Source: JBOHNM01 sp050730675
Lineage (GTDB): Bacteria > Planctomycetota > Phycisphaerae > Phycisphaerales > UBA1924
Length of the DNA: 46,854 nucleotides
Direction: 5' to 3'
Assembly: GCA_050730675.1 (NCBI GenBank)
Contig: JBOHNM010000011.1
Coordinates: forward strand, 1-46,854
Shown one piece after another: positions 31,394 to 40,111 of this stretch (position 1 is its first letter; each line of letters opens with the position of its first letter). The notes under the pieces are model-generated. The model searched no databases. It had not been told where the DNA came from and saw only the letters and a list, made by a program, of their open reading frames with translations. Both the position numbers and the translations under genes were made by a program.

Positions 31394-33532
31394 TCACGCC
31401 GCCTTCATCGCCGCCTGCTCGGGCGGGGAGACCAGGGCGAGGGACTCGACCTCGACGCTGGGGACGATCTCGTTGTAGCCCAGGACAACGGCCGCGGGGA
31501 CGGCGGGCTCGAGGATCTGGCGGACGACCGCACGGACCTGGGGCGAGGCCAGGACGATGGGCATATGCCCGGGGGAGGTGACCTTGCCCAATTCGCGGGC
31601 GATGACCCCCGAGACCTGGGCGGCGACGTTCGCGGGCATGGTGAGGGTCGTGCCCACCGCCGAGCGGTCGATGTAGGCGCTGATGACGTCCTCGAGCTGC
31701 GGGTCCAGCGTGACGCAGACGATCCGGCTCTTGCCGTTCTCGCCGGGCGCGGCGAACTGCTGGCAGATCGAGCGTCGCAGGCCGTTGCGGACGTACTCGG
31801 TGAGGACGTCGAGGTCCTTGGTCTTGGGGGCCCAGTCTGCGAGGGTCTCGACGATGGTCTCCATGTCGCGGATGGCGACCCGCTCGCGCAGCAGGTTCTG
31901 CAGCACGCGGTGGAGGTCGGCGAGCTTGACGTCCTTGCCCACGACATCGTCCACGAGCTTGGGGGCCTTGGCCTTGAGCTGGCTGACCAGCTCGTGGACC
32001 TCCTGGCGCGTCAGCAGGTCGGCGGCGCTGGAGCGGACGATCTCGGTCAGGTGCGTCGCCAGGACGCTGGTGGGGTCCACCACGGTGTAGTTCATCGTCT
32101 CGGCGCGGGTCTTCTGCGACGGGTCGATCCACCAGGCGCGCAGGCCGAAGGCGGGCTCGGTCGTCGCCTCGCCCTCGATGGGGCCCGATGCGATGCCCGA
32201 GTCGATCGCGAGCAACCGACCGGGGATGCTGACGCCGCGGGCCACGACGGCGCCCTTGATCTTGACGCGGTAGTCGGTGGGCTGCAACTGCAGGTTGTCG
32301 CGGATGCGGACCGGCGGCATGATGACGCCCAGTTCCAGCACCAGCTGGCGCCGGATCGCGCTGATGCGCTCCAGCAGGTCGCCCCCCTGGTTGGCATCCA
32401 CAAGTCCGACCAGGCCGTAGCCGACCTCCAGCTCCATGGTGTCGAGCTTGAGGAGCGCCTCGGGCGTCGGGGCTTCGGGCTTGCTCGCGGCGGCCGCGGC
32501 GGCGGATTTCTCGGCGGTGGCCGTCTGCTTCTTGCCGCGGGTCATGGTGATGCCGATGCCCGCGAGCGTGCCGGCGGTGGCGAGCAGCGGGATCGTCGGC
32601 AGCGGCGTGAGCGCGAGCATCGAGAGGAAGCCCGCGGTGAGGAAGAGGCTGTTGGGCTGGCTGAAGATCTGCCCGGCCATCTGCTCGCCCAGTTCGGCCT
32701 TGGAGCCCGAGCGCGTGACGATGAGGGCCGAGGCGATGGCGATGACGAACGAGGGGATCTGGGCGGTGAGGCCATCGCCGATGGTGAGCAACGCGAAGGT
32801 ACGGAAGCACTGGCCGACGTCCCAGCCGCGGTCGAGGATGCCGATGGCGACGCCGCCGGCGATGTTGATGGCGGTGATGAGGATGCCGGCGATGGCGTCG
32901 CCGCGGACGAACTTGGAGGCGCCGTCCATGGCGCCGAAGAAGTCGGCCTCCTGGCTGACGCGTTCGCGCCGGGTGCGGGCCTCCTTCTCGTTGATGACAC
33001 CGGCGTTGAGGTCGGCGTCGATGGCGAGCTGCTTGCCGGGCATGGCGTCGAGCGTGAACCGTGCCGCGACCTCGCTGATGCGCGTGGCGCCCTTGGTGAT
33101 CACCACGAACTGCACGATCACAAGAATGAGGAAGATAACGATGCCGACGCCCAGCGACGAGCCGGCGACGAACTGGCCGAAGGCGGCGATGACCGCTCCG
33201 GCAGCGCCGACGGCGGCCTCGGGCGTGGGCGCATCGGCCGTGAGGATGAGTCGCGTGGCGGCGACGTTGAGGACGAGCCGGAAGAGCGTGGTGCCGAGCA
33301 GGAGCGAGGGAAAGACGCTGAAATCCAGCGGCTCGCGCATGTACATCGTGGTCATCAGGATGATGACCGCCAGCGCGATGTTGAGGCAGATGAGCACGTC
33401 CATGAAGAACGGCGGCAGCGGCACCAGGATCACCGCCATCAGCAGGATGAAGGCGATGGGCACGATGTAGCCGCGGTACTTGCGGACGGCCAGGAGCCAG
33501 GGAGGAAGGCCGGGTTGGAGGGTGGGTGGCAT
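31394..33532 (-). CDS. flhA: Flagellar export gate protein FlhA
   Basis: A 712-residue FHIPEP-family protein. The N-terminal half (to about residue 330) is a multi-span membrane domain with the hallmark FxxxPSLLLGTTLFRLVLNVA segment and the cytoplasmic TKGATRISEVAARF and GKQLAIDADLNAG loops that line the proton and substrate path. The C-terminal half (about 370-712) is the cytoplasmic domain that docks substrate-chaperone complexes. It is the last gene of the flagellar operon, 157 bases after flhB; that gap contains tandem word repeats at 33540-33582 and 33648-33686. Confidence 0.95.
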   Translation of the reverse strand: MPPTLQPGLPPWLLAVRKYRGYIVPIAFILLMAVILVPLPPFFMDVLICLNIALAVIILMTTMYMREPLDFSVFPSLLLGTTLFRLVLNVAATRLILTADAPTPEAAVGAAGAVIAAFGQFVAGSSLGVGIVIFLILVIVQFVVITKGATRISEVAARFTLDAMPGKQLAIDADLNAGVINEKEARTRRERVSQEADFFGAMDGASKFVRGDAIAGILITAINIAGGVAIGILDRGWDVGQCFRTFALLTIGDGLTAQIPSFVIAIASALIVTRSGSKAELGEQMAGQIFSQPNSLFLTAGFLSMLALTPLPTIPLLATAGTLAGIGITMTRGKKQTATAEKSAAAAAASKPEAPTPEALLKLDTMELEVGYGLVGLVDANQGGDLLERISAIRRQLVLELGVIMPPVRIRDNLQLQPTDYRVKIKGAVVARGVSIPGRLLAIDSGIASGPIEGEATTEPAFGLRAWWIDPSQKTRAETMNYTVVDPTSVLATHLTEIVRSSAADLLTRQEVHELVSQLKAKAPKLVDDVVGKDVKLADLHRVLQNLLRERVAIRDMETIVETLADWAPKTKDLDVLTEYVRNGLRRSICQQFAAPGENGKSRIVCVTLDPQLEDVISAYIDRSAVGTTLTMPANVAAQVSGVIARELGKVTSPGHMPIVLASPQVRAVVRQILEPAVPAAVVLGYNEIVPSVEVESLALVSPPEQAAMKAA

Positions 33533-33539
33533 GGGGAGT

Positions 33540-33686
33540 CGTTGATCGTTAGTTCTGAGTTGTTAGTTCAGAATTGTGAATGAAGAGCTATTGGATTCTC
33601 ACGAGCTTTGTTGTTGTCCAGAGGTGTCGCTGGAACCTGTTTCCTTGCCTTGAACGAACGACAAACGACTAACAACCAACGACTCA
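33540..33686. repeat. Two word-repeat tracts between flhB and flhA
   Basis: Bases 33540-33582 contain repeated GTTAGTTC units, and 33648-33686 repeated AACGA(C)/ACAAAC units. The two tracts are partly complementary in character (GTTAGTT versus AACTAAC-like), so they could pair. No protein is supported here. Confidence 0.45.
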
Positions 33687-33689
33687 CTC

Positions 33690-34766
33690 TCACGCCGACT
33701 TCGCCCGGTTATTCCCGAGGCGGTACACGAACGCCAACACTTCGGCAACAGCCTGATAGAACTCCGGTTTGACGTCCTGCCCGACCTTGGCGCTGTAGTA
33801 GAGGGCGCGGGCGAGCGGGGGCTTTTCGACAATCGGGACGCCGTGGGCGATCGCCAGCTCACGGATGCGGAAGGCCAGCTCGTCGGCGCCCTTGGCCACC
33901 ACCCGCGGGGCGGTCATCTTGTCCGAGTCATACTTGAGGGCCACGGAAAAGTGCGTGGGGTTGGTGACGATCACGTCGGCCTTGGGCACATCCCGCTTGA
34001 TCCCCTGCATGATCATCTGGCGTCCGAGCTGGCGGGTCCGTCGCTTGGTGTCCTCGTCGCCCTCGGTGCTGCGGCGCTCGTCCTTGACCTCCTGCTTGGT
34101 CATCTTGAGTTCCTGCGTGTACTGCCAGCGCTGGTAGAGATAGTCGACGACGCCGATGATGAGAAGGATGGCGAGGATGTACGCCGCGATCTCGACGAGG
34201 ATGCGGAAGAGGAAGCGGTACGCGGCGACGGCCTCAAGATTCGGGAGGGCCGCGAGTTCCTTCGAGTACGAACGGACGACGAGGAAGACGACCGAAGCGA
34301 CGATGACGAGCTTGACGCAGGCGACAGCGGTCTTGACGGCGGAGCGTTTGCTGAACAGCCGCTGGAAACCCTCCACGGGGTTGAGGCGTTCGAGTTTCGG
34401 TGCCAGCGGTTCGAGCGTAAAGAGCAGCTTGGTCTGCTGCAGGTGCGAGAGGACGACGACCAGGAACATCGCGACAAAGACCGGCCAGGCGGTGAAGAAC
34501 CCTTGCGCCATCGCCCAGCCGAAGGTGCGCCCGGCGTCCGCGGCGTCGAGCATCGTCCCCGGCCCTTCGCCCGCGAGCAGGCGGCGCATGAGCTGGCCGA
34601 AGCCGCTCACGAGCATGGACCCGCAGAACCAGACGATCAGCAGTGCGCCGATGAGATCGACCGCGCCGGAGAGATCGATGGAGCGGGCGACCGAGCCGCG
34701 CTGGCGGGCCTCGCGGATCTTGCGTTCCGACGGCAGTTCCGACTTTTCGCCCAGGTCCTCGGCCAT
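33690..34766 (-). CDS. flhB: Flagellar export switch protein FlhB
   Basis: A 358-residue protein with four membrane spans, beginning with the typical hydrophilic SELPSERKIREARQRGSV start. The cytoplasmic domain contains the self-cleavage motif NPTH in VIVTNPTHFSVALKY, which switches export from rod/hook to filament substrates. TMTKQEVKDE-like sequence (KMTKQEVKDERRSTEG) is the conserved linker before it. Start at 34766: a GGGAGGG tract is upstream, and the fliR TAG ends one base before the ATG. Confidence 0.95.
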   Translation of the reverse strand: MAEDLGEKSELPSERKIREARQRGSVARSIDLSGAVDLIGALLIVWFCGSMLVSGFGQLMRRLLAGEGPGTMLDAADAGRTFGWAMAQGFFTAWPVFVAMFLVVVLSHLQQTKLLFTLEPLAPKLERLNPVEGFQRLFSKRSAVKTAVACVKLVIVASVVFLVVRSYSKELAALPNLEAVAAYRFLFRILVEIAAYILAILLIIGVVDYLYQRWQYTQELKMTKQEVKDERRSTEGDEDTKRRTRQLGRQMIMQGIKRDVPKADVIVTNPTHFSVALKYDSDKMTAPRVVAKGADELAFRIRELAIAHGVPIVEKPPLARALYYSAKVGQDVKPEFYQAVAEVLAFVYRLGNNRAKSA

Positions 34767-34767
34767 G

Positions 34768-35562
34768 CTAGAGCCCTCCCCCACTTCCCACAGGCGGGCG
34801 AGCCTGGCTGGACCAGTTGAGGATCTGGCGGCCGGTTTCAGCAATGTGCTCGCCGATCGCGCCGTCCATGGCGTTGAGGCCCCACACCAGTGCAACCAGG
34901 CCGAGGACAACCTTGACCGCGAAACCGATCGAGAGGATGTTCAGGGCGGGGATCGTCTTCATCAGGAATGATGAAGCGAGGGTCTCGATGAAGATGATTC
35001 CGAGCACCGGCGTGCTGACACGCAGGGCCAGCTCGAAGCCGCTGGTTGCGGTGGAGAGGACGAGATTGAAAGGAGCGTCACCGACCGCGACCGCGCCGAG
35101 CGGCACGCGTTCGAACGAGTTGGCAACGCATTGGAAGAGCATTTCCAGGCCGCCGACGGCGATGAAGATGCCGATGGCGAGCTGCGCGAGGACCTCGCCG
35201 ATAATGTCGGACTCGGTCTCGAGCATGGGGTTGTAGAGCTGGCCGAGGCCGAAGCCCATCTGCTGGCCCATCAGCACCCCGGCGAGCTGCACGGCGACGA
35301 CGGGGAGGAGCGCGAGCAGGCCGATGACGAAGCCGATGAAGACCTCGCCGGCGCCGACCATCACGAGTGTGAAGATGTCAGTGAATTCGCCCGCGGGCGC
35401 CTGCACCGTCGGGTAGACGCACAACGCGAGCATGAAGCACAGCAGCACGCGCACCTTGGCGGGGATCGCCAGGCTCGCGGCGATCGGCGCAAGCATGAAA
35501 ACACCCGAGAGGCGGAACATCACCAGCAGCAGCGGCGCGACATGGTGGACGAGTGTGGACAT
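34768..35562 (-). CDS. fliR: Flagellar export gate protein FliR
   Basis: A 264-residue polytopic membrane protein with six predicted spans. Family features include FRLSGVFMLAPI near the N-terminus, the GEVFIGFVIGLLALLPVVAVQLAG segment and the QMGFGLGQLYNP motif. FliR joins FliP and FliQ in the helical export gate. The ATG at 35562 is chosen; an in-frame start 27 bases upstream is possible. Order fliP-fliQ-fliR-flhB-flhA is the standard one. Confidence 0.93.
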   Translation of the reverse strand: MSTLVHHVAPLLLVMFRLSGVFMLAPIAASLAIPAKVRVLLCFMLALCVYPTVQAPAGEFTDIFTLVMVGAGEVFIGFVIGLLALLPVVAVQLAGVLMGQQMGFGLGQLYNPMLETESDIIGEVLAQLAIGIFIAVGGLEMLFQCVANSFERVPLGAVAVGDAPFNLVLSTATSGFELALRVSTPVLGIIFIETLASSFLMKTIPALNILSIGFAVKVVLGLVALVWGLNAMDGAIGEHIAETGRQILNWSSQARPPVGSGGGL

Positions 35563-35592
35563 GCCGGACCGTCGGAAAAGAATGGGCAAAGC

Positions 35593-35856
35593 TCAGAAGT
35601 GGTTGAGCAGGAACATCTCGCGTGTGAACGCCAGCAGCCGCTCGACGATCCACGGGATCAGCAGGATGGCCGCGAGGATCATCACGAGGATCTTGGGGAC
35701 GAACGTCAGCGACTGGTCCTGGATGCTCGTGACCGACTGGAAGATGGAGATGATCAGGCCGATCACCACGCCGGCAAGGAGGATCGGCCCGGCGATCTTG
35801 ATCGTGACGATCAACGCCGTGCGGATGGTTTCGAGGAGTGATTCGTCGTACACCAT
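35593..35856 (-). CDS. fliQ: Flagellar export gate protein FliQ
   Basis: An 87-residue protein with two membrane helices, the normal size for FliQ. It contains GVVIGLIISIFQSVTSIQDQSLTFVPKI, which holds the family signature (QSxTxIxEQTLxFxPK), and ends PWIVERLLAFTREMF. The ATG at 35856 aligns with the family start (xxxEsLLETIRTAL). A 64-base gap follows fliP. Confidence 0.93.
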   Translation of the reverse strand: MVYDESLLETIRTALIVTIKIAGPILLAGVVIGLIISIFQSVTSIQDQSLTFVPKILVMILAAILLIPWIVERLLAFTREMFLLNHF

Positions 35857-35920
35857 GTGAAGCTCAAGCGAGCGCGAAGAGGTGAACCAATGAGCGCGGA
35901 GTGAAAATGAGGAACCGAAC

Positions 35921-36988
35921 CTACACGACCACAATGCCCAACGTACTCAGCACCGGCTGCAGAGCCGCCGCGACGCCGCTGGTCGGGTGCGTGACAAAGC
36001 TCTGCATCAGACTGCCGACGATGAGTTGCCACCCGTCAACCATCACGAACAGCAGGAGCTTGAACGGCAGGCTGATCAGCACCGGCGGGAGCATCATCAT
36101 GCTCATGGAGATCAGGATGCTGCTGATCACCATGTCGATGACCAGGAACGGCAGGTAGACCTTGAAGCCCATCAGGAAGGCGACCTTCATCTCGCTGAGC
36201 ACAAACGCGGGGACGAGCGAGAGCATGTCCACTTTGTCGCGGGTGAGCTTGGCCGGGTCGGAGGTGTCGATCTTGCGATAGTTGAGGACCATGTAGAGCG
36301 ACGAGTGGTTGCCGGTCGCATCGATCTGGTCGAACATGAAGTCGCGCATGGGCTGCTTAGCGCGGTCCCACAGCTCGTCGTAGCTGGTGATCTCGCCGGC
36401 ACGATACGGCACGATCGCCTCGGCGTTAATCCGATCGATCGTCGGCGACATCACCAGCGCCGTCATGATGATCGACAGGCCGAGCATCACCTGCGACGGC
36501 GGCATCTGGGCCGCGCCCAGGGCCTGCTTGAGCAGCCCCAGCACGATGGCGATGCGCATGAAGCACGTCGTCATCAGCATGATCGTCGGCACAAGGGTGA
36601 GGACGGTGAGCAGGACGACGATGTTCATCGCCACCGAGAGCCCGCGCTTGCCGCCGTCTTCTTGCCCACCCGGCAGGGCCTTGCCCGCGGTGCCCAGGAT
36701 CGACACCGGATTGAGCCCCTCCAGCGTGCCGGCGTCGGAAAGGCCGTCGCGCGTGAGGACCGAGTTGATGCCCAGCGAGTCGGCCGGAACGGCGGGTGCA
36801 GACGACTCGCTTCCCGGAATCGGCGGGCCGTACGAAGCCTGGCCGAAGGCCGGCGCAGCGGCCACCAGCAGCGAGATCAGCACGACCACTTGCAGGACGC
36901 GGGCACGGACTGCCGCGGCGCAGCGGTGCAGCACACGCGGGCGAGCCACGCCAGTGCAATCAAAGTTCGTCAGACCGCCCGCGATCAT
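35921..36988 (-). CDS. fliP: Flagellar export gate protein FliP with long N-terminal region
   Basis: A 355-residue protein, about 110 residues longer than enterobacterial FliP (about 245). After a signal-like hydrophobic segment (residues 31-50) comes a Pro/Ser/Gly-rich insert of about 60 residues before the conserved core. The core has the four expected spans with MTTCFMRIAIVLGLLKQALG, MPPSQVMLGLSI, AFVLSEMKVAFLMGF and ISMSMMMLPPVLISLPFKLLLF. FliP forms the pentameric base of the export channel with FliQ and FliR. The ATG overlaps the fliO TGA (ATGA), implying coupling. Confidence 0.93.
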   Translation of the reverse strand: MIAGGLTNFDCTGVARPRVLHRCAAAVRARVLQVVVLISLLVAAAPAFGQASYGPPIPGSESSAPAVPADSLGINSVLTRDGLSDAGTLEGLNPVSILGTAGKALPGGQEDGGKRGLSVAMNIVVLLTVLTLVPTIMLMTTCFMRIAIVLGLLKQALGAAQMPPSQVMLGLSIIMTALVMSPTIDRINAEAIVPYRAGEITSYDELWDRAKQPMRDFMFDQIDATGNHSSLYMVLNYRKIDTSDPAKLTRDKVDMLSLVPAFVLSEMKVAFLMGFKVYLPFLVIDMVISSILISMSMMMLPPVLISLPFKLLLFVMVDGWQLIVGSLMQSFVTHPTSGVAAALQPVLSTLGIVVV

Positions 36989-37896
36989 GACGCCGCCCCT
37001 TCCCCTACTGTTCGCCCGCGCAGCGATGCGAGCCGCGCCTTGAGCGAACCGCCGTCGCCGTTCTCCACGGTCGAACCGAAGGGCTTGATCTCAGAGTCGG
37101 CATTCCACATTTCCAGGCGGTCGCCCTCGCGTGTCGCCCGCTGCTGCGTGCGTCCCGGCGGGGGGGGGAGAACGAGATCGGGCGGGAGCTGCCCCTCGTA
37201 GCTCTTGAGGAACTGCTCGAACTTGCCCGTCGGCCCGTGCCCCTCGGCCTCGCTGACCTTCAGCAGGATCGACGCGACATCCTCGGCGTCGGTGATCTCA
37301 CAAAGCGTCGAGAAGCCGCCGGTGGACCCGCGCAAGCCGGTGATGTGCGACAGCAGCAGCACCCGCCGATCGACCCGCAGCAGGATCAGCGACTGCCCGC
37401 GCGAGATCGGGTAACGCCCCAGCACCTCGAGCAGACCGCTCGGGGCTTTGCCGCCGGGTCCGATCGCGCCCGCGATCCCGCCGTGCCGTGCCGCAAGCTT
37501 CTTGAAAATCGCCGCCCCAATGACGATCAGGCCGAGAACCGCGGCGAGCGGAGCGACCATGGACGTGAGCGAGAACGACGTCGTCGCCGCATCCGGCGGA
37601 CGCGGCGCATCCGTCCGCTCTGTCGATGCGTTCACCGGACCGATGAGCGTGTTGCGTTCGCGCTCGCGTGCGGCGATCGTGAGCGACGGCGCGGGTGGAC
37701 CAGTCAGCGATGGCGCAGACGAATCGGCCGGCTCTCGCGATGGACTCGCCGCGGGGGCAGGCACAGGACCATTGACAGCAGAATCATCATTCGGCGATGC
37801 GAACGACGGCCCGGCGAGCACGCCAGCGGCGAGAACGGTCGCGGCGATTGTGCGGCGGGCACCCGTGCAAACAGGCATCCAAACAGGGCCATCCAT
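36985..37896 (-). CDS. fliO: Flagellar biosynthesis protein FliO
   Basis: A 303-residue protein with an N-terminal signal-like span (15-33), a disordered Pro/Ser/Ala stretch (35-105), one membrane span (about 110-131, VAPLAAVLGLIVIGAAIF) and a cytoplasmic FliO domain with LEVLGRYPISRGQSLILLRVDRRVLLL. FliO assists FliP oligomer assembly. It overlaps fliP by four bases. The start is ATG at 37896; ATG at 37878 is an alternative. Confidence 0.85.
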   Translation of the reverse strand: MDGPVWMPVCTGARRTIAATVLAAGVLAGPSFASPNDDSAVNGPVPAPAASPSREPADSSAPSLTGPPAPSLTIAARERERNTLIGPVNASTERTDAPRPPDAATTSFSLTSMVAPLAAVLGLIVIGAAIFKKLAARHGGIAGAIGPGGKAPSGLLEVLGRYPISRGQSLILLRVDRRVLLLSHITGLRGSTGGFSTLCEITDAEDVASILLKVSEAEGHGPTGKFEQFLKSYEGQLPPDLVLPPPPGRTQQRATREGDRLEMWNADSEIKPFGSTVENGDGGSLKARLASLRGRTVGEGAAS

Positions 37897-37940
37897 GGCG
37901 TGCGCTCCGCCGGACTCCGCCGGCGCTGACGAGGGGGGCG

Positions 37941-38483
37941 TTACTTCGATTCCTGGATCTGGTTGGTGACGATCTCGCTGATGCGGACGCAGAAGTTGTC
38001 GTTGAGGACCAGCACCTCGCCGCGCGCGACGAGCCGGTCGTTGACGTAAACATCCACCGGGTCACCGGCGATCTTGTCGAGCTCGACAACGGTGCCGTCG
38101 GTGAGCCGCAGCACGTCCTCGACGAGCATGCGCGTACGACCGAGTTCGATCTTGACGTTGAGTGTGACGTCGCTCAGCAGGTCGATCGGCCCGCTGTCGA
38201 TCGCGGCCCCGCCCCGCCCGAAGTCGCCGAGCGCGAATGGCTGCGCCCCCCCACCGGGCTTGCCGGGGGTCGCCGGATCAGCCACGGCGGTGGCCGTCGC
38301 CGTATCGGCTTGCGCGGCGGCAGCGGCAGTGTTGGCAGTTCGCGCCTTGGCCACCGCCTCGTTCGCGGCCTTGATAGCGGCGCTCGCGGCGGCATCAGCG
38401 GTAGCGCTCGGCGCGGGCGCCGAGGGCGCGGTCGGCGCAGCAGCCTGAGGTTCGGCGGGTTTGGGAGCTTCCTGCTCGCTCAT
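37941..38483 (-). CDS. fliN: Flagellar switch protein FliN
   Basis: A 180-residue protein. Residues about 100-180 form the SpoA domain, with LLSDVTLNVKIELGRTRM, LTDGTVVELDKIAGDPVDVYVNDRL and VARGEVLVLNDNFCVRI matching FliN throughout. The first 95 residues are an Ala/Pro-rich, probably disordered extension. FliN builds the lower C-ring of the motor switch. The ATG at 38483 is taken as the start; an upstream in-frame TTG would add 55 residues overlapping the fliL 3' end. No fliM gene lies next to it in the window. Confidence 0.92.
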   Translation of the reverse strand: MSEQEAPKPAEPQAAAPTAPSAPAPSATADAAASAAIKAANEAVAKARTANTAAAAAQADTATATAVADPATPGKPGGGAQPFALGDFGRGGAAIDSGPIDLLSDVTLNVKIELGRTRMLVEDVLRLTDGTVVELDKIAGDPVDVYVNDRLVARGEVLVLNDNFCVRISEIVTNQIQESK

Positions 38484-38620
38484 GATCGCTCGGTCCATGG
38501 CGGCGTCATGCCGCGGGTGTCCTATCGGACGCGGCCGGAGCGGGCTTGCAGAATTGGAGAGTCGATCTTGCGCCTCGGCCCGCCACCGGGCAAGAGTTGC
38601 GCAGTGATGCCCCGGGACGA

Positions 38621-39178
38621 TCAGTCGAGCCCGCGGTACCCGTTGCAAGTGGGGATCAGGACGCGCTCGAAGAGCGGCTCACCCGCCTTGTCGTCGTTGA
38701 CCAGGATCTTGCGGAGGTACGCGGTGATCTGGCGGTTGAGGCTCTGACGCTCCGGCTCGCGGAGCTGGGCGGTCTGCGCCCGGCTGAAGATCTGCGTGAT
38801 CCCCTCGCGGATCTCGGCGTTGCGCTCCTCGAGCATCTTCTCGACCTGCGCCTTGTACTTGTTCTTCACCTGCACGAACAACTCGGCCTCCCAGAACCAG
38901 ATGCTGCCGGTCTGCAGGTTCTGGAACTTGCCCTTGACCAGTTCCAGTTCGGCCGTCTCGTCGGCGTGGTTGTCCTTCATCTCCACCTTCTCCGCGCCGT
39001 GGCTGGCCCGCGGGCCGGTGGCCCCGAAAATGAAGTAAACGCCCGCGCCCTCGGCGATCATGATCACCGCGACCACCGCGATCGTCTTGATCGGCAGCCC
39101 GCCCTTCTTCGCGGGCGCGGCCTCGGCGGCCGGGGCGGGTGCTGCGGCGGGCTTTTCCTGCTTCTTGGCGTCGGACAT
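38621..39178 (-). CDS. fliL: Flagellar basal-body protein FliL
   Basis: A 185-residue single-span protein: a Lys/Ala/Pro-rich cytoplasmic start (1-28), a membrane helix (30-53), and a periplasmic domain ending in the FliL-type RKILVNDDKAGEPLFERVLIP strand-helix region. FliL associates with stator units and stabilises them. Its place next to the MotA-like gene fits that role. The GTP-like signature TARxLI is not evident, and the domain is divergent, so confidence rests partly on operon position. Confidence 0.75.
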   Translation of the reverse strand: MSDAKKQEKPAAAPAPAAEAAPAKKGGLPIKTIAVVAVIMIAEGAGVYFIFGATGPRASHGAEKVEMKDNHADETAELELVKGKFQNLQTGSIWFWEAELFVQVKNKYKAQVEKMLEERNAEIREGITQIFSRAQTAQLREPERQSLNRQITAYLRKILVNDDKAGEPLFERVLIPTCNGYRGLD

Positions 39179-39325
39179 GGATATTCACCACCTGCTGACG
39201 GCGATGCCGCACGCGGAGCGCGCGCGGTGGAAGCCGGTGCTGGTAGATCGACCGGGAATTGAGATGGGTTCAGCGGCGTCCGTCAAGGCGGCGTCGGCAG
39301 GAGGCCGACAGCCTGGCGTTATCGG

Positions 39326-40006
39326 TCACGCGGCGCGGCGCAGCGCGGCGGGCCGGTCGGCCTCGGGCAGGAAGTGGGCCAAGCGTTCCATGACTCCCGC
39401 TTGGTCCTGCCCCTCGCGGATGGCGACCAGCCCTTCGATCACGATGACGGAACTGATGGTGAGAGCTGCCGTCGCCGACACTGCCGGCGCACCGACCGAG
39501 GCCAGCGCCTGGAAGAACGTGCCGCACGCGAACAGAGCGAGGGCCGCCAAGGCAAACCCTCCAGCCACCGCCGTGGGGTCTTCGAGCGTTGGCAGCCACA
39601 TCGCCGCCGCCAGCGTCAGCGAGGCTATGGCCAGCACCGGCGCCACGAGCGAGAGCCAGCGAGCCACAGTGTGGCGGCGTGAATATGTCCGCAGAAGCTG
39701 GTCCGCCAGCGTGTTCAACTCAGATCGGATCGCCGGCGGCTCGGCCTGCTTGGCGACCAGCTGCGCACCGCGGCTGAGGAGAGGGTGCCGAACGGCGGGC
39801 GTGCGGGTGTGCAGCGCGCCGGGGCCGGCGGATCTCGCCAGCGCCGCGCATTGAGCCAACTCTCCAACCAGCGCCAGCGGGTCGGCGGTGAAGTGGCCGA
39901 GTGCGGCCAGCAGCTTGCGATCGATCCGCAGCGCGCGCGCTACCAGCAGCGCCAGCGTGGCAGCGGCAACAGCGAGGCCGCAGATAGTGAGGAGCCACAG
40001 GTCCAT
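39326..40006 (-). CDS. Divergent MotA-like (stator/TolQ-ExbB family) membrane protein
   Basis: A 226-residue protein with hydrophobic spans near residues 3-25, 115-138 and 144-168. The register matches MotA: HPLLSRGAQLVAKQAEPPAIR corresponds to the DPFLRKGLQLVVDGTDPELIR region, then a LVAPVLA span, a EDPTAVAGGFALAALALF span, and the C-terminal IVIEGLVAIREGQDQAGVMERLAHFLPE, which parallels MIIEGLLAIQEGxNPRVIEEKLxxFLP. The N-terminal span pair of MotA is reduced to one span, the GTVxGL motif is absent, and several conserved glycines are replaced by alanine and leucine. It may be a stator-derived accessory protein. It lies between flgE and fliL, where motA and motB are often found; no motB follows. 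The ATG at 40006 is preferred over an in-frame start at 40090. Confidence 0.65.
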   Translation of the reverse strand: MDLWLLTICGLAVAAATLALLVARALRIDRKLLAALGHFTADPLALVGELAQCAALARSAGPGALHTRTPAVRHPLLSRGAQLVAKQAEPPAIRSELNTLADQLLRTYSRRHTVARWLSLVAPVLAIASLTLAAAMWLPTLEDPTAVAGGFALAALALFACGTFFQALASVGAPAVSATAALTISSVIVIEGLVAIREGQDQAGVMERLAHFLPEADRPAALRRAA

Positions 40007-40111
40007 CGAACGCTCCCTTTGTCCCGTGCGAAGCAGAGTTATCGGGTTGATCGCGCGCCGGCTTGAAGCGCTGGACCACCTCGCGTTCAACGGTCCGGTC
40101 TTGCGCGAAGA

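Noticed and set aside
31565..33583. 672-codon plus-strand frame opposite flhA
   Set aside because: Antisense shadow of flhA, rich in Gly/Asp/Arg, with no domain.
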